From positions 1-64,000 of the forward strand of contig CABYIX010000003.1 in the NCBI GenBank assembly GCA_902519215.1: a stretch of 64,000 bases of DNA. Direction: 5' to 3'. This document shows, piece after piece, positions 34,023-41,363 of this stretch (positions are counted from its first letter, which is position 1; the number at the start of each line of letters is the position of its first letter). The translations under genes and the position numbers were made by a program. Under the pieces are notes generated by a model that made no database searches, was not told where the DNA came from, and saw only the letters and a program-made list of their open reading frames with translations. Source of the DNA: an uncultured Candidatus Actinomarina sp. (lineage in GTDB: Bacteria; Actinomycetota; Acidimicrobiia; Actinomarinales; Actinomarinaceae).

Positions 34023-35276
34023 TTAACTATTGTCTTGTAGTTTTCGTAAATTGTTAATTAAATTTTCTGGAAGGTTGACATCATCAAAGGTAATTGGGTC
34101 ACCTTGTTTTATATCGTTTACTATTTCTGCACCCTCAAGAAGACCTAATGGAACTAAATTCTCAGCTTCACTAACTGGATAGGTTACGCCGTATGAATTA
34201 AATCCACCAATCCCATCTACAATTTCACCTTTACTTAAATCTTTTTTTGCATGTCCTACTACTTCAGCTATCCATGTCGTAGGTTGTAGTCCCGGTTCTT
34301 GATTGATGATTGCCATGCCAATACTTCTTGGTGCCTCTATAGAAGCTAGATGATATGGTCTATAAAAAGTGTAGTAGGGACCTTCACCCATAGAGAGATA
34401 TTCCATTTCTTCAATAACCGTAGAGTTTTCAGATTTTACAATAGCAAACACACCTGGAGCTGGTCCAAAAGCATAATCCACTCGTCCTGAACTACTAAGT
34501 ACACCACCATCTTCTTGAGGTATAAGTATTTTATTTAAATCACTAACTTCACTTACAGGTCCATTCATCCCAGCTTTATCTGGTGGTAAGTTTATTGCAT
34601 TTGCAAGAGCGGCCATTTCTATCATTGTCTTAGAGCCGTCTTCAAAACTAGCTAGCATTTTTGGATTCATTTTTTTCTTAGTTGCTTTTTCTAAACATGA
34701 ATCTGGGTTAGCAGTTTGATCAAGTGGATTGTTTTTTCCTTTACCCACACAAACAACTTCAAACCCAAGATCTGTAGAAAAATCGTAAAGTTCTTTGCAT
34801 GCTACAGGTTCATCTCCATTTGCAACACTATAAACTATTCCATTTTCACGTGCTTTATTTGCAAAATACATACCAATAGTTACATCTGTTTCGACATTTA
34901 ACATGAGTATATGTTTTTTTGCATCAATACAGGCATTTGCAACTTCTGCGCCAACCCAAGGAACCCCTGTTGCCTCAAAAACAATATCTACTGGAAGCTC
35001 TGCAAGTGCTGATGCATTATCTACAACACCTCCATTCCCGTTTTGAATAGATTCTGCTGCTTCACTATTGCTTTTAATTATTTCAACTCCTGCTAGTGAA
35101 AGTGCATTTTCTGCTCTTTTAATGTCAATATCTGCACAAGCTACAAGACTCATTCCAGGTATTCTGCCAATTTGTGCTGCTAGGCCTGAACCCATCTGTC
35201 CAGCACCAGCCAAGCCTACCCTAACTGGTCTTCCTAGTTCTTTTTCTCTTTTAATTAACTCTGCTGTATAGTTCAT
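34023..35276 (-). CDS. homoserine-dehydrogenase-like oxidoreductase with C-terminal SAF domain
   Basis: 417 residues. Rossmann motif VGLAGAGQMGSGLAAQIG near the N-terminus, ATGVPWVGAEVANACIDAKK, then a middle domain with KGKNNPLDQTANPDS, and a C-terminal SAF domain (about 335-410, VVGHAKKDLSKGEI and AENLVPLGLLEGAE). This is the layout of the predicted homoserine dehydrogenases of COG4091 type. It takes the place where a sorbitol-6-phosphate dehydrogenase would be expected, between EIIA and E1 alpha. Oxidation of the polyol phosphate is my inference. It overlaps EIIA by 4 bases. Confidence 0.75.
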   Translation of the reverse strand: MNYTAELIKREKELGRPVRVGLAGAGQMGSGLAAQIGRIPGMSLVACADIDIKRAENALSLAGVEIIKSNSEAAESIQNGNGGVVDNASALAELPVDIVFEATGVPWVGAEVANACIDAKKHILMLNVETDVTIGMYFANKARENGIVYSVANGDEPVACKELYDFSTDLGFEVVCVGKGKNNPLDQTANPDSCLEKATKKKMNPKMLASFEDGSKTMIEMAALANAINLPPDKAGMNGPVSEVSDLNKILIPQEDGGVLSSSGRVDYAFGPAPGVFAIVKSENSTVIEEMEYLSMGEGPYYTFYRPYHLASIEAPRSIGMAIINQEPGLQPTTWIAEVVGHAKKDLSKGEIVDGIGGFNSYGVTYPVSEAENLVPLGLLEGAEIVNDIKQGDPITFDDVNLPENLINNLRKLQDNS

Positions 35277-35632
35277 TGAGTAATTTCTAACCTATCTCCA
35301 ATTTCAATAACTGGTTTTTTATCATACTTACAACTTACATCCCCAGGTAAAGCTGCTTCTGTTGCGCTATCAAGCTTTAAAACCAAATGGCCAAGATTTT
35401 TAAAATTTTCATTAGCAACAGGTCCAACAGCAGTTACTTCTAAATTTGCATCTGATAAAAGAATTTTAGATCCAACAATAATCTCTTCCGAAATCTCATT
35501 AAGTTTATGAATTACTGCAAAATCTTGTAGCTCTTCTGGAGCATTATCACCAAAAAAGACAACTATTCCTTCATCTAAAAATAAACTTGCCTGATCACCT
35601 ATTCGGACTATTTCAGAAGAATAGATTTGCAT
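35273..35632 (-). CDS. srlB: PTS glucitol-type EIIA
   Basis: 119 residues, full length for the glucitol EIIA family. The likely phosphohistidine is H42 in FAVIHKLNE, and LEVTAVGPVANENFKNLGHL is family-typical. It receives phosphate from HPr and passes it to the EIIB below. The start overlaps the EIIB stop. Confidence 0.92.
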   Translation of the reverse strand: MQIYSSEIVRIGDQASLFLDEGIVVFFGDNAPEELQDFAVIHKLNEISEEIIVGSKILLSDANLEVTAVGPVANENFKNLGHLVLKLDSATEAALPGDVSCKYDKKPVIEIGDRLEITQ

Positions 35633-36009
35633 TAAGCTTCTGTTACTTGATCCTCAGATACGCCTGAAACAAAGTTTTCTTCCTTAATAAACTGTGCGAG
35701 AGGGCCTGCAGGTGTAGTGTCATGTATATCAATTGTAGGAACACCTTTCATTGGATAAACTCCAATTCGTGCTGTTCCACCGCAGTCAATAACTGCACAT
35801 GCCATTGCTTTAAAACTTCCTTCTGGTGATGATTTAAAACCATCAAATGCCTCTGCTCCTGTTAAGTCGGCGATCTTTTGTGCTACTGGGTGTATGCCTC
35901 CACCTGTAATACAAACAATATATTTTCTTTCATCTGTTGGTTGGATTTCTAAAGGACCGCCCCAGCCACTTTTTCCTGCTTCTACTTTAACTTTTTTATA
36001 TTCTGCCAT
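35632..36009 (-). CDS. srlE: PTS glucitol-type EIIB, separate protein
   Basis: 125 residues matching the N-terminal B domain of SrlE: KSGWGGPLEIQP, then the phosphocysteine C76 in AVIDCGGTARIGVYPMKGV, and GPLAQFIKEENFVSGV. In E. coli this domain is fused to a membrane domain; here it ends at residue 125 and the membrane part is a separate gene upstream. An AAGGAG ribosome-binding site precedes it, just after the 36027-36058 hairpin. Confidence 0.92.
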   Translation of the reverse strand: MAEYKKVKVEAGKSGWGGPLEIQPTDERKYIVCITGGGIHPVAQKIADLTGAEAFDGFKSSPEGSFKAMACAVIDCGGTARIGVYPMKGVPTIDIHDTTPAGPLAQFIKEENFVSGVSEDQVTEA

Positions 36010-36026
36010 TTATTCTCCTTAAAATT

Positions 36027-36058
36027 TGTAACGCTCTGATTTTACACAGAGCGTTACA
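36027..36058 (-). terminator. 12-bp perfect stem-loop between glucitol EIIC2 and EIIB genes
   Basis: TGTAACGCTCTG (36027-36038) pairs with CAGAGCGTTACA (36047-36058) around 8 bases. In the minus-strand transcript AAATTTTAAGGAG follows, so the T-run is weak; it may serve as an mRNA stabiliser or leaky terminator. A second perfect palindrome, TTAACAATTGTTAA, lies at 36062-36075. Confidence 0.7.
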
Positions 36059-36084
36059 TTCTTAACAATTGTTAAATTAAATCT

Positions 36085-36609
36085 TTACAACCCTAATGCA
36101 AACAAATAACCAACAACTACTGAGATTGGTCCAGTAATCATTCTGCTTGTCAGAACTGCTGGAACACCAATCGTAACTGTCTCAGGTTCAGCTTCACCTA
36201 GTGCTAATCCTACAGGAACAAAGTCACAACCAACTTGTGGGTTGATTGCAAACAATGCTGGAAGTGCCATTGAAACATCAATGTTTCCACGACCAATTTC
36301 TGTACCAATTAAAACACCGACAATTTGGGCAATAACAGCACCTGGTCCCAATAATGGTGACAAGACTGGAATCGCACAGATGATACAAACTATCATCAGT
36401 CCACCCAAACTGCTAGAAAAACCTTTAATTCCATTTGCAATAGCATCACCGACACCGGTTTCTAAAATCAAACCAATGACGAATGTTACGAATGCCATAA
36501 AAGGAATAATTGTCTTAAGACATAGATCAACTGCATCACGACCTGCTTGAAACAGTGTTCCAACCACGCCACCAACTGACCTACCAATTTTTTCTATTAA
36601 TGCTTGCAT
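36085..36609 (-). CDS. PTS glucitol-type EIIC2 (membrane half of SrlE)
   Basis: 174 residues corresponding to the C-terminal membrane domain of SrlE: LFQAGRDAVDLCLKTIIPFM, LSPLLGPGAVIAQIVGVLIG, LPALFAINPQVGCDF and PVGLALGEAEPETV. It forms the permease together with SrlA. The gene follows srlA with a one-base overlap and is separate from the EIIB gene, from which a 75-base gap with a strong hairpin divides it. Confidence 0.92.
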   Translation of the reverse strand: MQALIEKIGRSVGGVVGTLFQAGRDAVDLCLKTIIPFMAFVTFVIGLILETGVGDAIANGIKGFSSSLGGLMIVCIICAIPVLSPLLGPGAVIAQIVGVLIGTEIGRGNIDVSMALPALFAINPQVGCDFVPVGLALGEAEPETVTIGVPAVLTSRMITGPISVVVGYLFALGL

Positions 36610-37151
36610 TATTCGACACCCGCCTTTCTTGCTGCCATAATGTTATAAATAATGTCAGTGACAATACCTCTAATCAAAATAACTACAAGACCAGCAAGTA
36701 GGTAACGAACTGCTAAAGCAGTAACCATGTCAGGTGCAACAATCTCTACACCTGCAGCAATGCCTAGCCAGACGAACAACTCTCCACCATTTGCATGTGG
36801 AAATATTCCCGTAATTGGATGTACAAAGCTGACTGCTGAATCATAAAATGCAGGTTTGTGCTTTTCTGGTAAAAATGTACCGAATGTATAACAAACTGGG
36901 TTAGTTAACATAAACACAGCAACAAACGGTAGAAGAGTATATCTTACAGGCATGTATGCCCATCCTTCTTGAGAAGCCCATTTTGCAAACCCCTCTACTC
37001 TTTCTTCACCAATAAACTTGACCAAAGCATTTACTGCAGTCAAGAACACTACCACAATTGGAATAATTCCAGTTGTGAATCCTACAAATACGTCAGCAGC
37101 GGTTCTAAATACTTGTATAAAGGCTTCTGCGCCATTTACCAAAGCATCCAT
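36609..37151 (-). CDS. srlA: PTS glucitol-type EIIC (SrlA)
   Basis: 180 residues, polytopic. VVVFLTAVNALVKFIGEERV, MLTNPVCYTFGTFLPEKHKP and FVHPITGIFPHANGGELFVW are characteristic of SrlA/GutA. It forms the glucitol-type permease with the EIIC2 protein. The substrate may be sorbitol or another polyol, since this family also transports other sugar alcohols. It lies 17 bases after gutM. Confidence 0.93.
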   Translation of the reverse strand: MDALVNGAEAFIQVFRTAADVFVGFTTGIIPIVVVFLTAVNALVKFIGEERVEGFAKWASQEGWAYMPVRYTLLPFVAVFMLTNPVCYTFGTFLPEKHKPAFYDSAVSFVHPITGIFPHANGGELFVWLGIAAGVEIVAPDMVTALAVRYLLAGLVVILIRGIVTDIIYNIMAARKAGVE

Positions 37152-37168
37152 TTCTCCCCCTTTTTTTG

Positions 37169-37582
37169 CTAACTTATTGAACTACTATCTTCTTTACTTT
37201 GAATTCTTTTTATCAAAGTATCAGCCGCCATTGAAGCAGCTTCCCAGATAGGTTCGTTATTATCTGAAGTAACAATTTCATGCAAACTCTTACCATTGAA
37301 TAATGTAAGTTTTTTACTTTTTGCAAAAGTAGTAACACCTTCTAGGGTTAGGCCATCAACAATAATTGATTCTGCATTAGCTGAAATTGCTATATAGATT
37401 TTTTTTCTTCCCCATTTAGGCTGGTTAACACCAATAGCAACTTCAAGATTTTGTCCCTTAATACTGTTAACTGCATTAAGAAAGCTAGTAGCTTGTTTTT
37501 TTGCTAGATACATTTGCAATACCCACATCAAGGCAAGAGTTACAAATATTATGCCAATAGCATAAGGTGAATCTAGCACCAT
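37169..37582 (-). CDS. gutM: GutM-like glucitol operon activator, membrane-anchored
   Basis: 137 residues: one N-terminal membrane helix (about 8-27) and a small soluble domain. AKKQATSFLNAVNSIKGQNL and KWGRKKIYIAI match GutM/SrlM, the helper regulator of glucitol operons. First gene of the transport block, with GGGGGA as ribosome-binding site. No GutR/SrlR-type DNA-binding regulator is found in the window, so its partner is unknown. Confidence 0.8.
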   Translation of the reverse strand: MVLDSPYAIGIIFVTLALMWVLQMYLAKKQATSFLNAVNSIKGQNLEVAIGVNQPKWGRKKIYIAISANAESIIVDGLTLEGVTTFAKSKKLTLFNGKSLHEIVTSDNNEPIWEAASMAADTLIKRIQSKEDSSSIS

Positions 37583-37685
37583 TACTATCCCCCAACTAAA
37601 CGATTAATCTAATTTTACTTATTAAAAGACAGCCGTATTGTGTATTTTGGTAAATTCTAGATAAATTTATTGACAGCTTTACTAG

Positions 37686-37705
37686 TTGTTAATAAATATT
37701 AACAA
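37686..37705. promoter_or_regulatory. palindrome upstream of gutM
   Basis: TTGTTAATA and TATTAACAA form 9-base arms around two bases, in the 124-base gap between the IspD-like gene and gutM. The same TTAACAA/TTGTTAA units recur at 36062-36075. A regulator operator for the glucitol-type operon is possible but unproven. Confidence 0.4.
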
Positions 37706-37706
37706 A

Positions 37707-38387
37707 TTAAATCATAGTTTCTAGTTTGAAAATATCTTCGATGAAAGTTACTTTCATATTTCTTGGATCTCCAGGTATTACAACTGCCTCAAGTTCTGAA
37801 TACTTAGATACACACTCTGTAGTATCTACAGCTTGCCAATTGTCTAGCTTTGCAAGTTCATAAGATTTCCATAACTCTGAAGCTGGAAATATCTGGGGTG
37901 TTTGTATTTCAACAATAGTTTCTTGTTTTGTGTCATTGTTCGAATTATCTTGTTTCATAAGATTTTCTGAATTAAACCCTGGTGCAGATGCTCCATATTT
38001 AGTTGCTACATCAATTAGTTCATCTAACAAATATATAGGAAGAAGTGGCCTTGCTCCATCATGTATTAATATTAAATCCTCTTCATCGACATCTTCTCTT
38101 TCTTTTAAGTTAGTTAAACCTTGATATTCGCTTTGGTGTCTGGTGTTTCCCCCAACTGCAACCCCTATAAGCTTCTTTGGATTTGTTAGTTCAATAACAT
38201 TGTTTGTTTTGTCCCAATCTTCATCCCGAACAACTAATAATATTGAGTCGACTTTCTCAGACTGGTCTAGAGTTTCTAAAGCCCACGAAAGAGCTGGCTT
38301 GCCGCCAATAGGAAAATAAACTTTATTTTCTTCATTGTTGAATCTATCACTAGACCCACCAGCTAATAAAATTGCATGAACTTTCAA
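37707..38387 (-). CDS. IspD/TarI-like cytidylyltransferase
   Basis: 226 residues of the IspD/TarI nucleotidyltransferase fold. LLAGGSSDRF (7-16) is the CTP-binding loop, HDGARPL (109-115) and QTPQIFP are conserved. Two catalytic-site segments deviate from IspD: SAPGFNSENLMK stands where PVTDTIK is usual, and DTTECVS stands for the TDEA region. IspD activates methylerythritol phosphate in isoprenoid synthesis; TarI activates ribitol phosphate. The ATGA overlap with ptsI and the polyol context leave both readings open. Confidence 0.75.
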   Translation of the reverse strand: MKVHAILLAGGSSDRFNNEENKVYFPIGGKPALSWALETLDQSEKVDSILLVVRDEDWDKTNNVIELTNPKKLIGVAVGGNTRHQSEYQGLTNLKEREDVDEEDLILIHDGARPLLPIYLLDELIDVATKYGASAPGFNSENLMKQDNSNNDTKQETIVEIQTPQIFPASELWKSYELAKLDNWQAVDTTECVSKYSELEAVVIPGDPRNMKVTFIEDIFKLETMI

Positions 38388-40015
38388 AGTATGTTTTCCT
38401 TAATTAAAAGTGTTACTTCTTCAGCGTTAGTAGCAGATAGAATTTTTTCTTCAAATTTTTCAGGAATGTTCTCAAAATTTTCTTCTAGAATTTCAAAAAC
38501 AAAAGGTGCTGCAGATGGTGACATACTAAATGTCCTTAAGCCTAAAATATACAACGCCAAAGCTGAAATAGGATCTGATGCCATTTCACCACAGACAGAA
38601 ACTTCAATTTTATTTTTTCTACAATTATTTATTACATCTGAAATTGCTCGAAGTACAGCTGGGTGGAGCGGGTTTTGATATTTAGTAAGATTACCGTTCC
38701 CTCTATCAGCAGCCATTATGTACTGTGTTAAATCATTTGTGCCTATTGAAATGAAATCTACAACTTCCGAAAATTGATCTGACATTAACGCAGATGATGG
38801 TGTTTCAACCATTATCCCTAATGGCGGAGTTTTTAAATCCAGTTCTTCAGCAATTTCATTTACGTAATTTTTAGCATCTAAAAAATCTTCAATTGTAGAC
38901 ACCATGGGAAACATAACTTTAACCCTATCAATACAGTCTGATTCCAAAATTGATTTAACTTGTGAATAGAATATATCCTTATTATCAAGTGATAGCCTTA
39001 TACCCCTAACTCCTAAAAACGGATTTTCTTCGACTGGTAAATTTAAATATTTTACCTGTTTATCTCCACCAATATCAAGAGTTCTATATACAATTGTGCC
39101 TTTAAATTTTTCTGAAAGTTCAGATAATACTTTTTTTTGGTCTTCAAGTGTTGGTGAGCTTTGCCTATCTAAGTAAATAAACTCTGATCTAAATAAACCT
39201 ATTGAATCTAAGAATAGATGTTCAAAATTGTTTATTTCTTCTGAAGAGCCCACATTGATTCTGAAATCAACTCCTAATTTCTCATATTTATCTTTTGTAA
39301 AGTTGCTAATTACTAAATTAATATTTTCTGATTTTCTTTTAAGGTCTGTAATAATTTCCTCTGAAGGAGAGAGTATCACCTCTCCACTGTCTCCGTCTAT
39401 TGCGATTTCGGTTCCCGGTAATACATCATTTACAGACTCTTTAAGACCTATCACACAAGGAATTCCTAAGTTTTTCGCAACTATTACAGCATGGGAGGTG
39501 AAACCACCTTCTTTTAAAATAATGCCTGAGACTTTATTTAAGTCCATGGATGATGTATCCGCAGGGGTCAAATCATTAGCGATTAGAATAGTGTTTTCCT
39601 CAAAACTTGTTGAGGTGTCCTTATCCTGCATTGCAAAAATAAGATGCTTTCCAACTGAAATAATATCTTCTGATCTTTGCTTAAAATAATCATCCTCCAT
39701 AGAGTCAAAGATTGATGCTGTAGATGAAAATACTTCAAATACTTTTTCAGTTGAAATCTCAGAGTTCTCATCAAACTGACTTGTGATTTCTGGATCTTCC
39801 AGAATCAAGATATATGCATCAAGCACTTCGGCCTCATCAATCCTGTCTTTAGATTTAAAAGATTCAATTTGTTTCTTAAACCTTTTAATCAAATTAGATT
39901 TAGCTACCTCAAAAGAAATACTCGTAGGACTTTCGAAATTTATTTCATTTTCATATATATATGAACTACCTATAGCTATTCCTATTGAAGCTCCTAGACC
40001 TTTAACACTTGTCAT
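38384..40015 (-). CDS. ptsI: PTS Enzyme I
   Basis: 543 residues. The phosphohistidine is H175 in GGFTSHAVIVAKNLGIP; the C-terminal PEP-binding barrel contains YRTLDIGGDKQVKYL, VMFPMVSTIEDFLDAK, GIMVETPSSAL, SIGTNDLTQY and SVCGEMASDP. It transfers phosphate from PEP to HPr. It is the first gene of the island, divergent from the unknown gene at 40091, and overlaps the IspD-like gene by four bases. Confidence 0.95.
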   Translation of the reverse strand: MTSVKGLGASIGIAIGSSYIYENEINFESPTSISFEVAKSNLIKRFKKQIESFKSKDRIDEAEVLDAYILILEDPEITSQFDENSEISTEKVFEVFSSTASIFDSMEDDYFKQRSEDIISVGKHLIFAMQDKDTSTSFEENTILIANDLTPADTSSMDLNKVSGIILKEGGFTSHAVIVAKNLGIPCVIGLKESVNDVLPGTEIAIDGDSGEVILSPSEEIITDLKRKSENINLVISNFTKDKYEKLGVDFRINVGSSEEINNFEHLFLDSIGLFRSEFIYLDRQSSPTLEDQKKVLSELSEKFKGTIVYRTLDIGGDKQVKYLNLPVEENPFLGVRGIRLSLDNKDIFYSQVKSILESDCIDRVKVMFPMVSTIEDFLDAKNYVNEIAEELDLKTPPLGIMVETPSSALMSDQFSEVVDFISIGTNDLTQYIMAADRGNGNLTKYQNPLHPAVLRAISDVINNCRKNKIEVSVCGEMASDPISALALYILGLRTFSMSPSAAPFVFEILEENFENIPEKFEEKILSATNAEEVTLLIKENIL

Positions 40016-40090
40016 ATTTACATCAACCTTGTTTAAAAAATTTCTTTTTAAAATTTCTGATTACTCAAAAATATTATTATTTTAAATTAT

Positions 40091-40549
40091 ATGCAGATTT
40101 TAGTGCTTGAGGTTAATAGTTCTATTACTTTGTTTAATTTAAATGAAATTAATGGTAATTTAACTTTTGAAAAAATAAACGAAATTGATAACCCTCAATT
40201 TCTTGATTATGTGGATGACACAGAATGCATAATCTTAGATAGTACTGCACCAGATGAACCTAAACTTTCAGTTGTTCTTAGCAACTTGTTATCTTCTGAC
40301 TACAAAGTAACTACAAATAATGTTACAAATGCTATTAAAAAAATTAATAATCTTGGGCAAATCGTCGAACACCTTAATCGAGAAGAATACACCAGACTTT
40401 GCACTCCAGCTAAATCTAACATTGGGATGATTAAATCTTATTTTGAAAAATATGCTGAGTGGAATCTAAACAAATTTATGCTTGAAAATGAAGCATATTA
40501 CGACAAGTATCAAGCACTTGAACCAGAAGTATATTTGGAATCTAAATAA
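40091..40549 (+). CDS. protein of unknown function divergent from ptsI
   Basis: 152 residues, soluble, acidic. The N-terminal half (MQILVLEVNSSITLFNL, then CIILDSTAPDEPKL) resembles an alpha/beta fold; the C-terminal part is helical. No motif recognised. The 75-base gap to ptsI must hold both promoters. Its 3' end overlaps the convergent EamA gene by 40 bases. Confidence 0.55.
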   Translation: MQILVLEVNSSITLFNLNEINGNLTFEKINEIDNPQFLDYVDDTECIILDSTAPDEPKLSVVLSNLLSSDYKVTTNNVTNAIKKINNLGQIVEHLNREEYTRLCTPAKSNIGMIKSYFEKYAEWNLNKFMLENEAYYDKYQALEPEVYLESK

Positions 40550-41361
40550 ACCTGTACGACCCCAGCACCAATAACTAAAAGAAAACCAACATATTGAATA
40601 TTCTGTAAATTTTCATTAAGTATCGCCGCTCCAATAATTACACCTGTTACTGGCTCTAGGTATGTAATCGTTCCAATAGACAAAGGTGTGATAATTTTTA
40701 CAACATACCAATAGGTTGCAAGTCCAACGCCAGTTAGAAAAAAGCCTAGAAATATACTGACTGCTAAATTGTCAACCATCCAAGAAAACCCAGTAAAGGT
40801 AAAAGGTGATAAACAAACTCCAGCAAACAATACCTGGATAAAGGCAACATTCAAACCACCAAATTCTTTTGATTTTTCAGAACCGTAGATTATCAAAATT
40901 GCAAGTGTTACTGCACTGATAATCCCGTAAAGTACTCCAACTATTGAAGATATGGTTGATAAGTCCAAGAGGAGAAAGAGTCCAAGGAATCCAGTCAGAA
41001 TAATTAGTATTTGATGTCTCTTTACATTTTGACCTCTAAATATTTCAAATAAAATAATGAAAATAGGATAAGAGAAAACCAGACCAATGCCCACAGCAAC
41101 TGTATTGAGCTCAATTGACTTAAACATTGTCGACCAATGAATAGCTAGCAGTGGGCCTAAGATAATACCTGAACGTACCAATTCTTTTCTTATCCCACCT
41201 CTTGTAATTACAAAAAAGAATAAAAATATAGTTCCAAGGAATGTTCTAATGCCAACTAAAGAGAGGGAGCTAACATCTGAAGTTCTGATTATAAGTGGAA
41301 TAGTTCCCCATGAAATTGCTAATAAGCTAATTAAAAAGTAAGCCCTGAGTTTAGAATTCAA
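40510..41361 (-). CDS. EamA/DMT-family transporter
   Basis: 283 residues with ten hydrophobic segments in two EamA repeats: LLAISWGTIPLIIR at the start of the first, and the second ending with TYLEPVTGVIIGAAILNENL, a conserved EamA stretch. Drug/metabolite exporters of this type move amino acids or other small molecules; no substrate can be named. Two bases separate it from dnaB, so it may be read with that operon. Confidence 0.88.
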   Translation of the reverse strand: MNSKLRAYFLISLLAISWGTIPLIIRTSDVSSLSLVGIRTFLGTIFLFFFVITRGGIRKELVRSGIILGPLLAIHWSTMFKSIELNTVAVGIGLVFSYPIFIILFEIFRGQNVKRHQILIILTGFLGLFLLLDLSTISSIVGVLYGIISAVTLAILIIYGSEKSKEFGGLNVAFIQVLFAGVCLSPFTFTGFSWMVDNLAVSIFLGFFLTGVGLATYWYVVKIITPLSIGTITYLEPVTGVIIGAAILNENLQNIQYVGFLLVIGAGVVQVYLDSKYTSGSSA

Positions 41362-41363
41362 AC

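Noticed and set aside
39228-39689. 153-codon plus-strand open frame opposite ptsI
   Set aside because: Antisense to a strongly supported Enzyme I gene; its translation has no motif and mirrors the coding strand's composition.
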